Assembly (NCBI GenBank): GCA_001584585.1
Contig: LSYV01000004.1
Location: forward strand, 1,587,496-1,604,148
DNA: 16,653 bases
Source: Gonium pectorale
Taxonomy: Eukaryota; Chlorophyta; Chlorophyceae; Chlamydomonadales; Volvocaceae
Reading direction: 5' to 3'
Made by a program: the position numbers and the translations under genes. Shown in pieces: positions 6,900 to 16,653 of this stretch (its first letter is position 1; every line of letters begins with the position of its first letter). The notes below the pieces were generated by a model. The model saw only the letters and a list, made by a program, of their open reading frames with translations. It was not told the DNA's origin and ran no database searches.

Positions 6900-8955
6900 C
6901 AACGCCACACCAGCCCAGATGCAAACGCGCTTCCCCTCCAGGTCCCGACACATGCATTACCATACGTTGTGACGACAACGGTCCTGAAGCCGCCTATATG
7001 ACAAGCCCCCCACCTCGAGCAACCCAGAGTTCCCGGGCTGGATGGGCCGCCTCCGGGCTCCTTGACCAGAGTCCCTACCTGCCGTGCTCTCCTGTTATCG
7101 CCTGCTACCCCCCTGATCTGCACAGCCACGCGCTAACCTAGATCCCACAAAGGGTGTTGATTGATATAAACAGCAGGACGGTGGTCATGGAAGTCGAAAT
7201 CCGCTAAGGCGAAACACCGCCCGCTAGGACGCGGCGCCTCGGTGCCCGCAGCAGCCTGGGCCATCAGGCCGTAGAGGCTGCCTTCCCCGTGCCTGGTTCT
7301 CTTTTTTATCAGGCGCCCCACACACCTGATGTAGGCCCCGCCCCACGCTAGTGACGGTGCACGGTGGGGAGTGGTGATTGTCGAGGACGGGCTCACGCAC
7401 GGTCCCTTGCCTGGCGGCCCTGCCATATGCCACGTCCGGAACCGTCCTGGCCATGAGGCAACGCAGCGGGGCCGACACCCGCGGCGCAACGCCCGCCTGC
7501 GGACGCGAGGAGGCGCCACACCGCGGCATCGTTGCTGGTTGGGTTTGTCGGTGTGGCGGCGATTGTACGGCAAGACGTCCCCTGGGGTGCGCACTCGTCG
7601 GTCCGGGGGGCCGGGGCTCCCTAGAGCAGCCAAGTACCCTTGATGCACCCATGTCCACCACCGGGCCTCAGCGTACGTCGTTACTAACAGTTACAAGAGG
7701 GACCGGGGATAGCTTTGCCGCTCTGTCTGGGCACGAGAGACGAGTCCCTGGATCATCAACCAGCGGCGGACCTCAGAACGTGCAGACCGGGCATACCCTG
7801 CACGGCTCGGCCACCCGTGGATCATTGCACGCAGAAACCGAGCGCCACTCACCCGGCGGGATCGGCCAGCACTGCCGCAAAAGGAATCGTCGTCGTCGTC
7901 CCCGTTAACTACTCAGCGTGCAAACAGCGTGCCTACCAGTCACACATGCGCAATACACGGATCCGAAAAAGGCTCGCCAGTCTGAAGATGCGGTTGGGGT
8001 GCTGCGCGTCAACTGGCAGAGCCGAGGACGGTTTAAGGAACGGTCCCGTCCCGGCGTACCAGTGTATCGCTGGGCCTCACTCCCATATGCCCCTTGTCCG
8101 AGTGCTGGAAACCCTACGCACACCCGGGTCTACCCCGGGCTCGCTCCCATACGCTGCCCGCCCGGTGATGCGTACCCCCTATGTCATTCAGTCAGTCTTT
8201 TGTCAGTCCGTTATAGGGTGGCACCGGCCAAAAGACTGGCCACACCGACGGGTGAGCCACCCTCGAGGGTCCAACCGCACCATAACATCTAGCCTTGTCA
8301 CCGCCGTTGAAGCCGCCCCAGTCCAACAGTTTTGCTTCCGTCAGCACATGTCCCTCGGTCGTCATCGCAGGACCTTAAAGCTCCCGGGGGTCCGGTGCCG
8401 TGGCCCGCAGCCGCTAGCCGCAGCCGCTCAGAGCGGCGTGAACTGCACGGATTGGGTTCCCAAGAACACGGTTAATATGACTATGAAAGGGGTGGGCGGG
8501 GATGTCAAGGGAAACAAAGGGGCCCAGGGGAAGCCTGATGGACCACGCGGCCACTGCCGCTTTGGGCATGCTGGTGATGGCATTGTACGGTCGTCATGTG
8601 CCGGGTTAGGCATTTGCCGCGCATGACTCTGGCGCCCCCGGGTGTTACCGACCGCCCCCTGTACCCGGACGGCCGAAAGGCGCCGGGTCCCAGGGGCTCC
8701 TGTGGGCCGAGGCTCTGCCCCGAGCCAAGTGCTCCGGCTCGGGGACGCCTGGAGGTCTGGCCCAAAGCTGAAACGCTGGCAGGGCCGTGCCGGTACAACA
8801 CTAGCGGCATCCGGCGCGCTGCCTGGGTAGGGCGGTTGACTGCTACTAGCAGAGGTCACGCCGTCTGCTAAGCGGCGGGAACCAGCGGAACAACCCCATA
8901 CCGGGCAGACCGTTGAACAATGCCAGACCGGAAGAGCGCACCTGTTCCGCACACA
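6900..8955. other. Spacer between convergent genes, no supported gene
   Basis: Lies between the stop of the plus-strand gene (6899) and the stop of the large minus-strand gene (8956), so it should contain both 3' UTRs. Open frames exist on both strands (for example 7715-8626 plus), but codon choice is unbiased and no frame shows paired splice sites with coding character. I found no long terminal or inverted repeats. A degenerate transposon cannot be excluded by eye. Confidence 0.45.
7691..7695 (-). promoter_or_regulatory. Candidate TGTAA poly(A) signal (minus strand) for the large nine-exon gene
   Basis: TTACA on the plus strand reads TGTAA on the minus strand, about 1.26 kb after the stop at 8956. 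It is the first match I found downstream of that gene. The implied UTR is long but not unusual for this lineage. Confidence 0.3.
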
Positions 8956-11900
8956 CTAGGTCGCCGCTGCCTGCTAGGTAGGAGCACCCGCGACGCGCAC
9001 GCGCAATTTCCCGTCTCCTTTGCGAGCACTCGCTCGCACCCGCTGAAGAGACCCACCCATCCTGCCACCCTCGCACCTGCACGGGCACGCCGGGGTACGG
9101 CCCCTGGCCACCGCCCGTCCCGTCATGCGCCGGTGCGCCTTCGGCCCCGGGTGCAGCTTCGGGCGCCATGTACGGCATTCCAACCGCCGGCGCACCGAAC
9201 TCCATCGGGGCCGCCACGGGCTGGGCTCCGGCGTGCAACAGCGGCAGCGCCAACCCTGCCACGCCGGCTGCCTCAGGAAGCGCAAACTGCCCATGGGGCG
9301 GCGCCATCGCCGCCAGCGGAGCGACATACGACACATGCTCATAAGCGGGTGCAGGCGGCGGCGCAGCCACCGCAGCGTCGTGCGCCGCGGCGACCGCCGG
9401 CGGAAGCACGTCCCCGGGTGCGGGTGCGGGTGCCTGCCCGTATCCGTGCGGGGCCAGCCCGCCGAGGGGCGGCGCGATCGGCTGGGGCTGGGCATGGAGG
9501 TCCAGCTGTTGCTGTAAGGTGGCCTGTGGCGCCTGCGGGGCAGCTGCATCGTTACCGCCCAGCTGTAAGGCCCGCGGCGCAATGCCATGATGGTGTGCCG
9601 AGCCCGGTTGCAGCGAGGAGCCTGCCCCGACACCGACACCGACACCGCCGCCGTCAGCCGGCCCCTGCCCCTGCTCATCCACGTCCATGGCAGGGAACGA
9701 CCCGCCCGCAAAGCCCGCTGCGTCCAGGATCGCGGCGGGGTTGCGGCGGGACCCTCCCGAGCCGCCGCTGCCGCTGAGCCGGCCCCCCTGGCCCGCGGCG
9801 CCCGCGCCGACGCCGACTCGGCCGTGCGCCTCCGGCGGCGGGGTGGGCGTTCGGGGCCGCATTGGACGGCTGGAGCGCTTCTGCCGGGGCACGGACCCAG
9901 ACCCGAACGGCATCCCCGCAGCGGCCTCGTCGTCGGGGGCCATGGGCATGTCGCCTGGATCCGGGACACCTTCGGGCCCAGCGCCCGCGCCATCCCTGCT
10001 CCGCTTCCGCCGTTGCGCGTCGCCGGCGTCCTCGACGGCGTCGCCCACGCCCGCAGCCGCGGCCGCAGCGGCTGCAGCGGCGGCTGCAGCGGCAGCTCCG
10101 GGGGCTGGGCCCGGCACGCCGCGTTTGACCACCAGTTTGACCCGTTGTTGCTGCCCTGGGGAGGCCCCCTGATCGGCCCCGGACAAGCCCGCCGCGCCGC
10201 CGCCACCGCGGTACCCCTCTTCGCCGTGGCCATCCGAGCCGGGGCCGCCGAGGTCGCCGTCGGCCTCCTCCCGCCCCTCCGAGCCGCGCAGCAGCCGCAG
10301 CGCATCCTCGGCCTCGCTCGCCGCCGCCTTCTGCCGGTCGCGGTCCCGCTGGCGGCGCTCCTTGTCCCTCTGCCGACGCTCCTGCTCCTTGCGCCGCTTC
10401 TCCTCGCTGGCCGCCCCCGCTGCCGCCCCTGCCGCCCCCACCGCGCTGCGCTGCTGCTCGGCGTCGCCCGCCCGGCCATGCCCCTCGGCCGCGCGGCGGC
10501 CCGGGCCCGAGCTGGCTGCGCGGACCTCCCCCAGCAGCTTGATGAGCACCTCGCAGTCCTCCGCCACCAGCAGCACCGGCAGCCGCACCGTCATCTTGGG
10601 CCACCTGGGAAGGGGTGATCGAGGATGCGGGATGCCGGGCGGGGGCCGCAACGTGCGTTGCAAGGTGTTATCCCGAAGGCCTTTCGTGGGGGCAATCAAC
10701 GCCACCCACATACACACACCGACACACGCTGCTGCCGTTGGCGCCGGAACGTGCTCGGCCTGAACGTACAAGGCACGGGGAAAGGCAACGGCTGTTTCCA
10801 CGCGAGGGAACAGCCGTCGCGCCCGCCGAGAGCATTCCGACAGCCGTCGCGCACCTGAGGGTCGGGAAGCCCAGCTGACGTACCGCATCCCGCACCTCGG
10901 CCCCGCCGGAGGGGCACACCGGCTGCAGCAGTGACAGCAGCGCCGCCAGGTTGCTGGCGATGCGCAGCATCCCCTCGCCCGCGGCTGCGGCGACCTGCTG
11001 CCGCGGCAGCCCCTGCCCCGCATAGCGGGCCTCCAGCAGCTGATACAGCACGCTAGCGAGGGGCGCGTCGTCGACATCGTCGCTTCCCCCGCCGCCACCT
11101 GCGACGCTGGGCCGGGCTGCAGCGGCCCGACCGCGGCGGCCGCCGCCGTCGGCGGCACCATCCTCCTCCCCGTCCTCCTCCTCGGGCGGCGTCATCCCGA
11201 CCGCGGCGTTGGCGAGGATCTTGCACAGCAGGACGGCGCACTCGATTGCGGCCGCCATGGCCACCATCACGCTTCCCACCTGCGCAGGCACGCAATGCCA
11301 AGGGGCCTCAAGCTTTCCTGCTCAAGTGCGCCATTGTGAAGAGTGGGGTTCAAGAAGCGTGTGGCAGGACGCACCCGGTGGCGAGCATGACAGTGGGTGA
11401 GGCCTTGCACTGTCCTTTCCCTAGCCCCAACATAGGCTGCTGGCGCCCATCTCGTCGTTATTCTTTTCCCTTTCCCTTCAACTCCCTAGCCCCAAGAGTG
11501 AAGGAACTTCCTTAGATCCTTTACGGCCCAGTAGGCTGCGCACCTGCGACGCCTCCACGCCGTGCGCCTCGGGGTTGAGCACGCGCCGCCGGCGGTAGCC
11601 GCGCCCGCGGCCTCCCACGTACAGCTCCTCGCGCTCCAGGCCCTCGCCCACCGCCAGGAAGCGCTCGGTCGGGAAGTTGGGACCAAAGGCCGCGGCGCCG
11701 GTTGGCGACGACCCGGGGAGCCGCACGCAGGCGAGGAGCAGCGGCAGGAGCGTGTTGCGGGAGGCAGGGCTGCGGAAGAGCATGCCCACGGCAGCGGTCT
11801 GCAGCTTGTCGTCGAGGCCGGTGCCGCAGTCGGGCGGCGGCGCGGGCGCCAGGGCGGCGGCGGCCGCCGCGTCGGCGTCGGCGGCAGCGCGCGAGGCGCC

Positions 11901-14277
11901 ACCGTCGCCGGAGGCGGCAGGGGCGCCAAGCTGCGGCGCTTGGAGCAGCTCCGGCAATGAGAGCGCCGAGAGGATGGACTCGCGACCGCAGCACCACCTG
12001 AGGCCGTGCGGGCGGCGGTGCGAGCGTTGGAATTGTTGCGCCAGGCAAGGTGGGCCATGGGGGCCGGAGAGAACCACTACAGGTGGGAGATAATATAAAC
12101 CATGGCCGTTGGGGCCATCCTGAACCTCGGAATCCGTAATCGCCCACCCACCAGGACACAAAGCGCTCCGGCTCAGCCATCAGCGCATCCGCCAGGCAGG
12201 GCAGCAGCCGCCGTCGCGTGGCCATCTTGTGCCCCCCGTCATCCGCCAGCAGTTCACAGAACCGCAGGGCCACCCTCTGCAGCTGCCGCAGCTGGTACCC
12301 CGCCAAGGGAAGGGGCTGACACGGGGGCCGGACAGGGGCGGTCGCTGCAGTACCGTCGGCACCCGCCACTGCCGTGGCCGCGGAGGCAACGTCGGCGTCG
12401 CGGCCCGAGCCGCAGCGCGCCGTCTCGGTGATGTGTGCCGAGGTGAGGTCCAGCGCCGCCGACACGGGCAGCTGCAGCCGTTGGGCGCCCCCAGGCTGCT
12501 CGAGCATAGCGTCCTGCGAGCGCGACCAGTTGGCAGAACCCGGGCAGGCGTGGGACAAGGGCACCAGGGCCGTGTTTGGCTGCGGGCTTGCTGCGGCATG
12601 ACGCTGCCAGCGCCACGCACCGCCACTGGTACACGACCATATCTGTCACCCGCTCAGCGTCCGCTGCTTCCCGTCCCACCCGCTCCCCCGCTTTTCTCTG
12701 ACAGCAACGGCGTGACGTCCTGTCGGCTCTCCGCTCTCCTCCCCCCATGGGTTTGCCCTTTCTCATCCCCCTGCCCTTTCTTATCCCGGCCATCGGCAAA
12801 GCCGCCGCTCACCAGCAGCCCGTCCGGCTCCTGCTCGCACGCCACCTGCAGCAGCGAGTATGCGTGGGATGCCAGCAGGCAGCTCGCCTCGGGCGGGAAA
12901 GCCGGGGGCCCTGCGCTGCCGGACATGGCACCCGCCTCCGCCCCAGCCGCAACCGCTGCTGCCACGGGTTCGCTGGTAGCGTCGGCCATAGGCACGTCGC
13001 CTGCAGCGTCTGTTGAAGGCGCCGGCTCCGGCACTTGCGGCGCCGTTGCTCCGGACGCGGTTTCCGCCGCCGACGCCGCCGCAGTGGCGGCGCAGGCGTG
13101 CTGCATGACAGCTGCCCCAAGCTCCGCGATCGACAGCAGTGCGTCGCAGGAGGGATCGATTGAGGTGTAGGCCACGTAGTATGCCGGCACGGCGAGCAGC
13201 CTGGAGGCGTCCTGGAGAGCCGTGGCCACGTTCGCTGCGCAGCGCCACAGCTGCCCCTGCGTCAAAGATGTCATCGGAGCCGCAGATCCGGACGCCGCTG
13301 CGTTCGCCGCGGCGGTGGGGTCCTGCGGGTTCACACGTTGAACGTCGCCCGCGGGGTTCAGGCCTTCGGCGCAGCTCCCACTTCCGAAGCGGCTGCTGTC
13401 AGCATGCAGCTTACCGCAACCCATATGTTGGGTGGGGTATTGGAGCTCAGGGAGCGTGACGAGAGGCTGGGCAGCTGCCTGCTTACCCGACCCCAGAACC
13501 GCCCAGTATTTGTGCGCAATACTCGCTGTTGCGCGGCCACTGCAGCGTGTGCGGACACCGACGGGGAGCGGCATGTGCGGATCCGCCGCTCGACGCCCAA
13601 AGCCCTACCTCATTGGGCGGCACAAGGCTGGCCGCTGCAGGCCGGCCGGCTTGCTCCAGGACCGCCCGCATGGTCACGTGGCATGCCTCTACAAGAGAAG
13701 TCATCGCTTTACCCGCCTGTGCACGGGGGTAGTAACAGAGCTCAGGTTGGCAGGCCTGCAGTGGATCATGCACCGCGCATCCCGCCAAGCAGAACTTCAC
13801 GTGAGGCCTCGGGCCCCGCGAGCAGCCAGGGCCAGAGCCGCGGCAGGCAGGAGTTCTGGAGCGGGTTGGTCTAGACGACCCCGTCCTTTCCTTCAAGGTG
13901 CCGACGTAACGCCGCACTGCTGGCGCGCCCTACCTGGGAGGGGGGGAGGCGCGCAGGGGGTGCGAGACCGCCGCCCTCCCAACCGCCTTCATCTTGGTAG
14001 TATTGGTCAACGCGGGCGAGCTCGACCAGCTGCGAAGAGGCATCCCTGACTTTGGTGCACGCCTCGGGCAGCTTGGGAAGCCTGCGTTTTGAGATGGGGT
14101 TTAACTTGGAACGGGCACGAAGGCACGTGAATGATACCCTTACCCCTCGATGCCGTTCTGCTGAGCTGCTAGGGCATCGTCCTTTGCGGCTGTCAGCAGG
14201 CGAAGGTAATTGTTCCCCGCTTGCTCCGCAACGCCTGCACCGCCTTGCCCCCTGCCGCGAGTGCTGCGCTCCGCCAT
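8956..14277 (-). CDS. Large unrecognised protein: helical N-terminal two-thirds, disordered basic/poly-Ala C-terminus
   Basis: Nine exons on the minus strand: 14277-14144, 14081-13934, 13716-13609, 13322-12813, 12513-12152, 11997-11544, 11279-10855, 10604-9077 and 8970-8956. Every junction is GT-AG and every phase pair fits, giving about 1,227 residues. The ATG at 14277 (MAERSTRGRGQGG) directly follows an in-frame TAG, which fixes the start. Residues 1-745 are mostly amphipathic helices with Ala/Gly/acidic linkers (for example LPEACTKVRDASSQLVELAR, QLQRVALRFCELLADDGG, GMLRIASNLAALLSLLQP), as in alpha-solenoid scaffolds of the HEAT/ARM type. About 781-810 is a charged Arg/Lys/Glu/Gln helix, 884-898 a poly-Ala run, and near 912 comes QRRKRSRDG. 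Then follow KRSSRPMRPRTPTPPPE and a Gly/Pro/Ala/Gln-rich tail. The basic clusters suggest a nuclear protein, possibly a scaffold in chromatin or RNA metabolism; that is inference. The last splice is uncertain: a 34-nt intron to 9042 would give another 22-residue tail, and read-through also stays open. Confidence 0.75.
10052..10096 (-). repeat. Poly-alanine tract (about 15 Ala) in the large protein
   Basis: Encoded by mixed GCN codons (GCC, GCT, GCG, GCA), so it is not a pure trinucleotide expansion. It separates the VKLVVKRG segment from the QRRKRSRDG basic cluster and lies in a region with no predicted fold. Confidence 0.85.
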
Positions 14278-15789
14278 CTAATGTTTATGATGTCATCTGG
14301 AAGCGAGATTCCGGTTCGGTCCAAGCTTGTCAAAACATGAAAGGCTAGAGCTAGGCTGTCAGCTACTATAGTCTAACGCCCGTGCATTTCCCCATGGACA
14401 TCTCAGAAAGTTACTGGTATTAGGGCGGCACGACAAAACGAATCCTCGTCTTCCCCCTCTCAACTCCACGGGTCACGAAGCAAACATCCCTGGGATGTGG
14501 GGTGTGTACTTGTGCAGCTTGGAGGAGGAAGTGGGCGACGAGGGAGTACTCCTGCAGGCGGGACCGGTGCCGGTGTGCATGGTCGATGTACGCACGACTG
14601 TACGGCGTGCACGATTGCGTACCCTGTGAGCATCAAGTTACCTGTGGCGGCGGATGGCCTAACCTCCATATCGATGAGGCCACAGCATTAAGTTATCCTC
14701 GTATGTCAGCCAAGAAGGCTTTTACTTCCGCACTGTCGTACAAAGCAGTGGGTTGCCAGGCCTGGAAGGCCTGTGTATGCACGTGCTGCCGCGTTCTGCC
14801 GCTGCTGTGAAACCAAGTACACAAGCAGAGTTCCGCAAGAGTACACAGAAATGAAACACTGCAATTGGGGTACGTCTGCACTCGTACACCCCAGCAACCC
14901 GCACCACCCGCCCCGCTCTCGCAAGGGGCATCGCACACTGGCCTTGCCAGACTCCCTACGCCATCACGTGCTACAGCCGGATCAGCTCCGTAACCGGCAG
15001 CAATTGCGGTCGTGGAGGCATACGCCGTCCGGGCCACCGCCCCCCTTTGCTCATGAGAACCCCCACCCCCGACTGCTCCTGAAAACCTGCACCAGCCACG
15101 CCATATGCCGAGTACCGAATGGTAAGCACCCAAAGAAACGCCCAACAGCAGTAAGGCAAGGTACGCAGAAGTGTAACTCGTTATCTTTTGAGCACTGTCG
15201 GCCCTGCCTGGATGCGGCATGCGTGTGTCCGAAACCTGGACATGTCGACGTCGTCCTGTCGGACTCTCGAGGCGGAAACCCTGTTGTTCCTTTGTGCCGT
15301 CCCGCCCGCCGCGAACGTGGACACTGTAGCCCCAGCACCTGACCTGCACTACACCCAACTTGATAAGCACTGAGACCCTTCAACCCAGAGCCTGCATGCC
15401 GTCCCAAGAGATATCCCATCGCTGCGGATCTAGATTGCAAGACCGGTCTTCTAGTGAACCATGTACCATTGCGCACACACGCACCACATTCCACCGCCGC
15501 CCTACAGTCGCGAATCACCGCCTCCAATGCCAGAGACGACGCGAGCTCCCCGCCCCAACACAAGCGCTGCAACCCACAAACGATCACTGAAGAAGCCAGC
15601 CAGTCGGCTCACCGCCTCCGCCAAGAGCCAGGGGCCTGGGACCCCAGGGCAGCGCCCCGATACCCATGATTTTACTGTCTATACCAACAGCTGTGGACGT
15701 AGTCACCGCCGCCTCCGTCATCACCCCGCCTTGCCACTCTCCCACAACGTCAGAAAGCCGGCACCCGGGCTTGCGGGTGCTGCTCCCGA
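14278..15789. other. Intergenic region: promoter of the large gene and 3' flank of the small gene
   Basis: Both flanking genes run leftward, so this 1.5 kb should hold the 3' UTR of the right-hand gene and the promoter and 5' UTR of the large gene. Just upstream of the ATG at 14277 (minus strand) is a palindrome-like TGACATCA element and AT-rich sequence (CATAAACATTAG). I see no clear TATA box. Longer open frames (for example 14693-15370 minus) lack coding third-position bias. Confidence 0.45.
14495..14629 (+). other. Small ORF, 44 aa, possible exon relic
   Basis: Begins MWGVYLCSLEEEVGDEGVLL and ends in TGA. The frame is open back to a TAG at 14369. It is more protein-like than its surroundings, with mixed hydrophobic/acidic content and partial G/C third-position bias, and lies in a promoter region on the opposite strand to its neighbours. 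No partner exons with clear phase were found. It may be chance, a short uORF-type peptide, or a fragment of a decayed gene or transposon. Confidence 0.25.
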
Positions 15790-16653
15790 CTAGGCGGCTT
15801 CCCCCGGTTGCGCTGCAGGCTGGGCCCCCTGCTGCTGGGAGCGCGCCGCCTCGCTGCACAGGTCCTCGAACACGTCCCCAATCTGCGCCGGTGGCCATGG
15901 CAGGGAAGGAGTGAAGGCGTGGTGAATACGCCAGCAGCAGCGGCGCGGACGGCAGAGCCAAAAACAGCGGCGCTAACAAGGCAGCAACACCAGCGATGCC
16001 CACACCTGCTACATGCGGCAGCGGTTCCTCTGAGGCACATCAGGAGGTGACTAGGCCGCAAGCAGCAAGATAGCAAGACCAAGAGCCAAGCCCACAGTCC
16101 ATGGCGAAGCCGGATCTCACAAATCGGGTGCACCCCCCGCACCTCCTCCAAGTCGTCCGCCTTGGCCGCAGCGCAGAGCGTCACGTACGACATCCGGATG
16201 AATCGTTCCTTGTCGGCGGCCTGCGTTGGAGGTTGGGGTTAAGGGCACAGCGTGAGAGCACCTTCTCCCGGCGAGCTTCGGGGCTTCTGAGGGGGCGAAA
16301 GAAGGCACACGCATCGAGAGTTGGAAAACGTAACGCGCAGAATGCATTCGCGGAGCCAGCATGGAGAACTTTCGAACCCCCAGAATGTGGGCCCAAGCTC
16401 AACCGAAGGCCAGTGTATTCCGCCCCGGCCCAGGCATCCTTAATGCCGCTCTGCTGACCAGACGCCTCGCCTGGCAGCGCCCCTCCCTCGTACCCTGACA
16501 CCCCCAGCACAGCCCTGCGCACACCTGCAGCTGGCGCAGCGCCTTGCGAACGCGCCTCGCCAAGTCTCCGCTCATCTCCATCTGCTCCATAAGGCTCATC
16601 ATCTCCGCGACCATCTCCACCACATCCGTAATCATCGTCGCCATGGGCCGGAA
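15790..16653 (-). CDS. Small helical protein, 96 residues visible; 5' end may lie beyond the window
   Basis: Three exons on the minus strand: 16644 (ATG) to 16525, 16220-16143 and 15882-15790 (TAG). Both introns (304 and 260 bp) are GT-AG and in phase 0. Exon A encodes a Met-rich helix (ITDVVEMVAEMMSLMEQMEM) followed by SGDLARRVRKALRQLQ. Exon B gives AADKERFIRMSYVTLCAAAK then ADDLEE, and exon C gives IGDVFEDLCSEAARSQQQ and a Gln/Ala/Pro tail. Amphipathic helices throughout suggest a protein-protein interaction or coiled-coil module. The ATG at 16644 is in an acceptable context (GGCCCATGGCG), but the frame stays open to the edge (FRP before the Met), so this may be the C-terminal end of a longer protein. 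Family not recognised. Any TGTAA signal on the minus strand within 1.5 kb of the stop was not seen. Confidence 0.65.

Noticed and set aside
7715..8626. 304-codon plus-strand open frame in the convergent spacer
   Set aside because: Codon usage is unlike the real exons in the window (no G/C third-position bias), there is no domain-like pattern, and it overlaps the probable 3' UTR of the minus-strand gene.
8640..8870. GC-rich segment with short complementary blocks, possible structured RNA
   Set aside because: Stems are short and interrupted, and no known RNA family pattern (tRNA boxes, snRNA sites) is visible.
8974..10604. Other minus-strand frames within the same exon (Arg/Ser/Pro-rich)
   Set aside because: These are shadows of the true frame. 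Only the frame joined from exon 7 through the Arg-Trp codon at 10604 agrees with upstream exons, apart from a possible use of another frame after a short terminal intron.
9587..10618. Long plus-strand open frame (343 codons) opposite the large minus-strand exon
   Set aside because: It is the complement of a very GC-rich Ala/Gly/Pro exon in which stop codons are rare on both strands. The minus-strand frame has matching splice phases on its 5' side; this one has none.
14693..15370. 225-codon minus-strand open frame upstream of the large gene
   Set aside because: No third-position bias, no good splice sites, and low-quality protein composition; treated as intergenic.

Overview
The window looks like nuclear DNA of a GC-rich green alga, most likely a chlamydomonad/volvocalean. 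The signs are long GC-rich intergenic stretches, many short exons with a strong G/C third-codon-position bias, GT-AG introns with GTGCG or GTGAG donors, proteins full of Ala, Gly, Pro and Gln runs, and TGTAA motifs downstream of stop codons (the usual poly(A) signal in this lineage). No bacterial operon structure, rRNA, tRNA or CRISPR array was seen. All gene models are spliced by hand from splice-site phase and coding character, without transcripts.

Layout. (1) 1-1293, plus: 3' end of a gene whose product ends in a PH-like domain and a Gly/Ala-rich tail. (2) 1294-2700: its likely long 3' UTR and intergenic DNA, with a diverged direct repeat and a telomere-like motif. (3) About 2700/3032-4867, plus: a gene for a proline/glutamine-rich protein with a SUMO-interaction-like motif and a Cys cluster. 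Its last exon runs into a 226-bp-arm, 99% identical inverted repeat (4367-4878), and a partial third copy follows at 4887-5026. (4) 5027-6500: AT-richer DNA with no gene I can defend. (5) 6501-6899, plus: the 3' end of an unrecognised gene carrying an apparent 1-bp frameshift. (6) 6900-8955: spacer between convergent genes. (7) 8956-14277, minus: a complete nine-exon gene for an approximately 1,227-residue protein with a helical N-terminal region and a long, low-complexity, probably nuclear C-terminal region. (8) 14278-15789: intergenic. (9) 15790 to the right edge, minus: three exons of a small helical protein, 96 residues visible.

The genes look like independent neighbours rather than a pathway. 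The most notable structure is the inverted duplication of the Cys-cluster exon. If transcribed it would form a 226-bp, nearly perfect RNA duplex with a 60-nt loop, matching the sense exon of the same gene. It is a candidate small-RNA-generating hairpin or self-silencing locus, or else a recent fold-back rearrangement.
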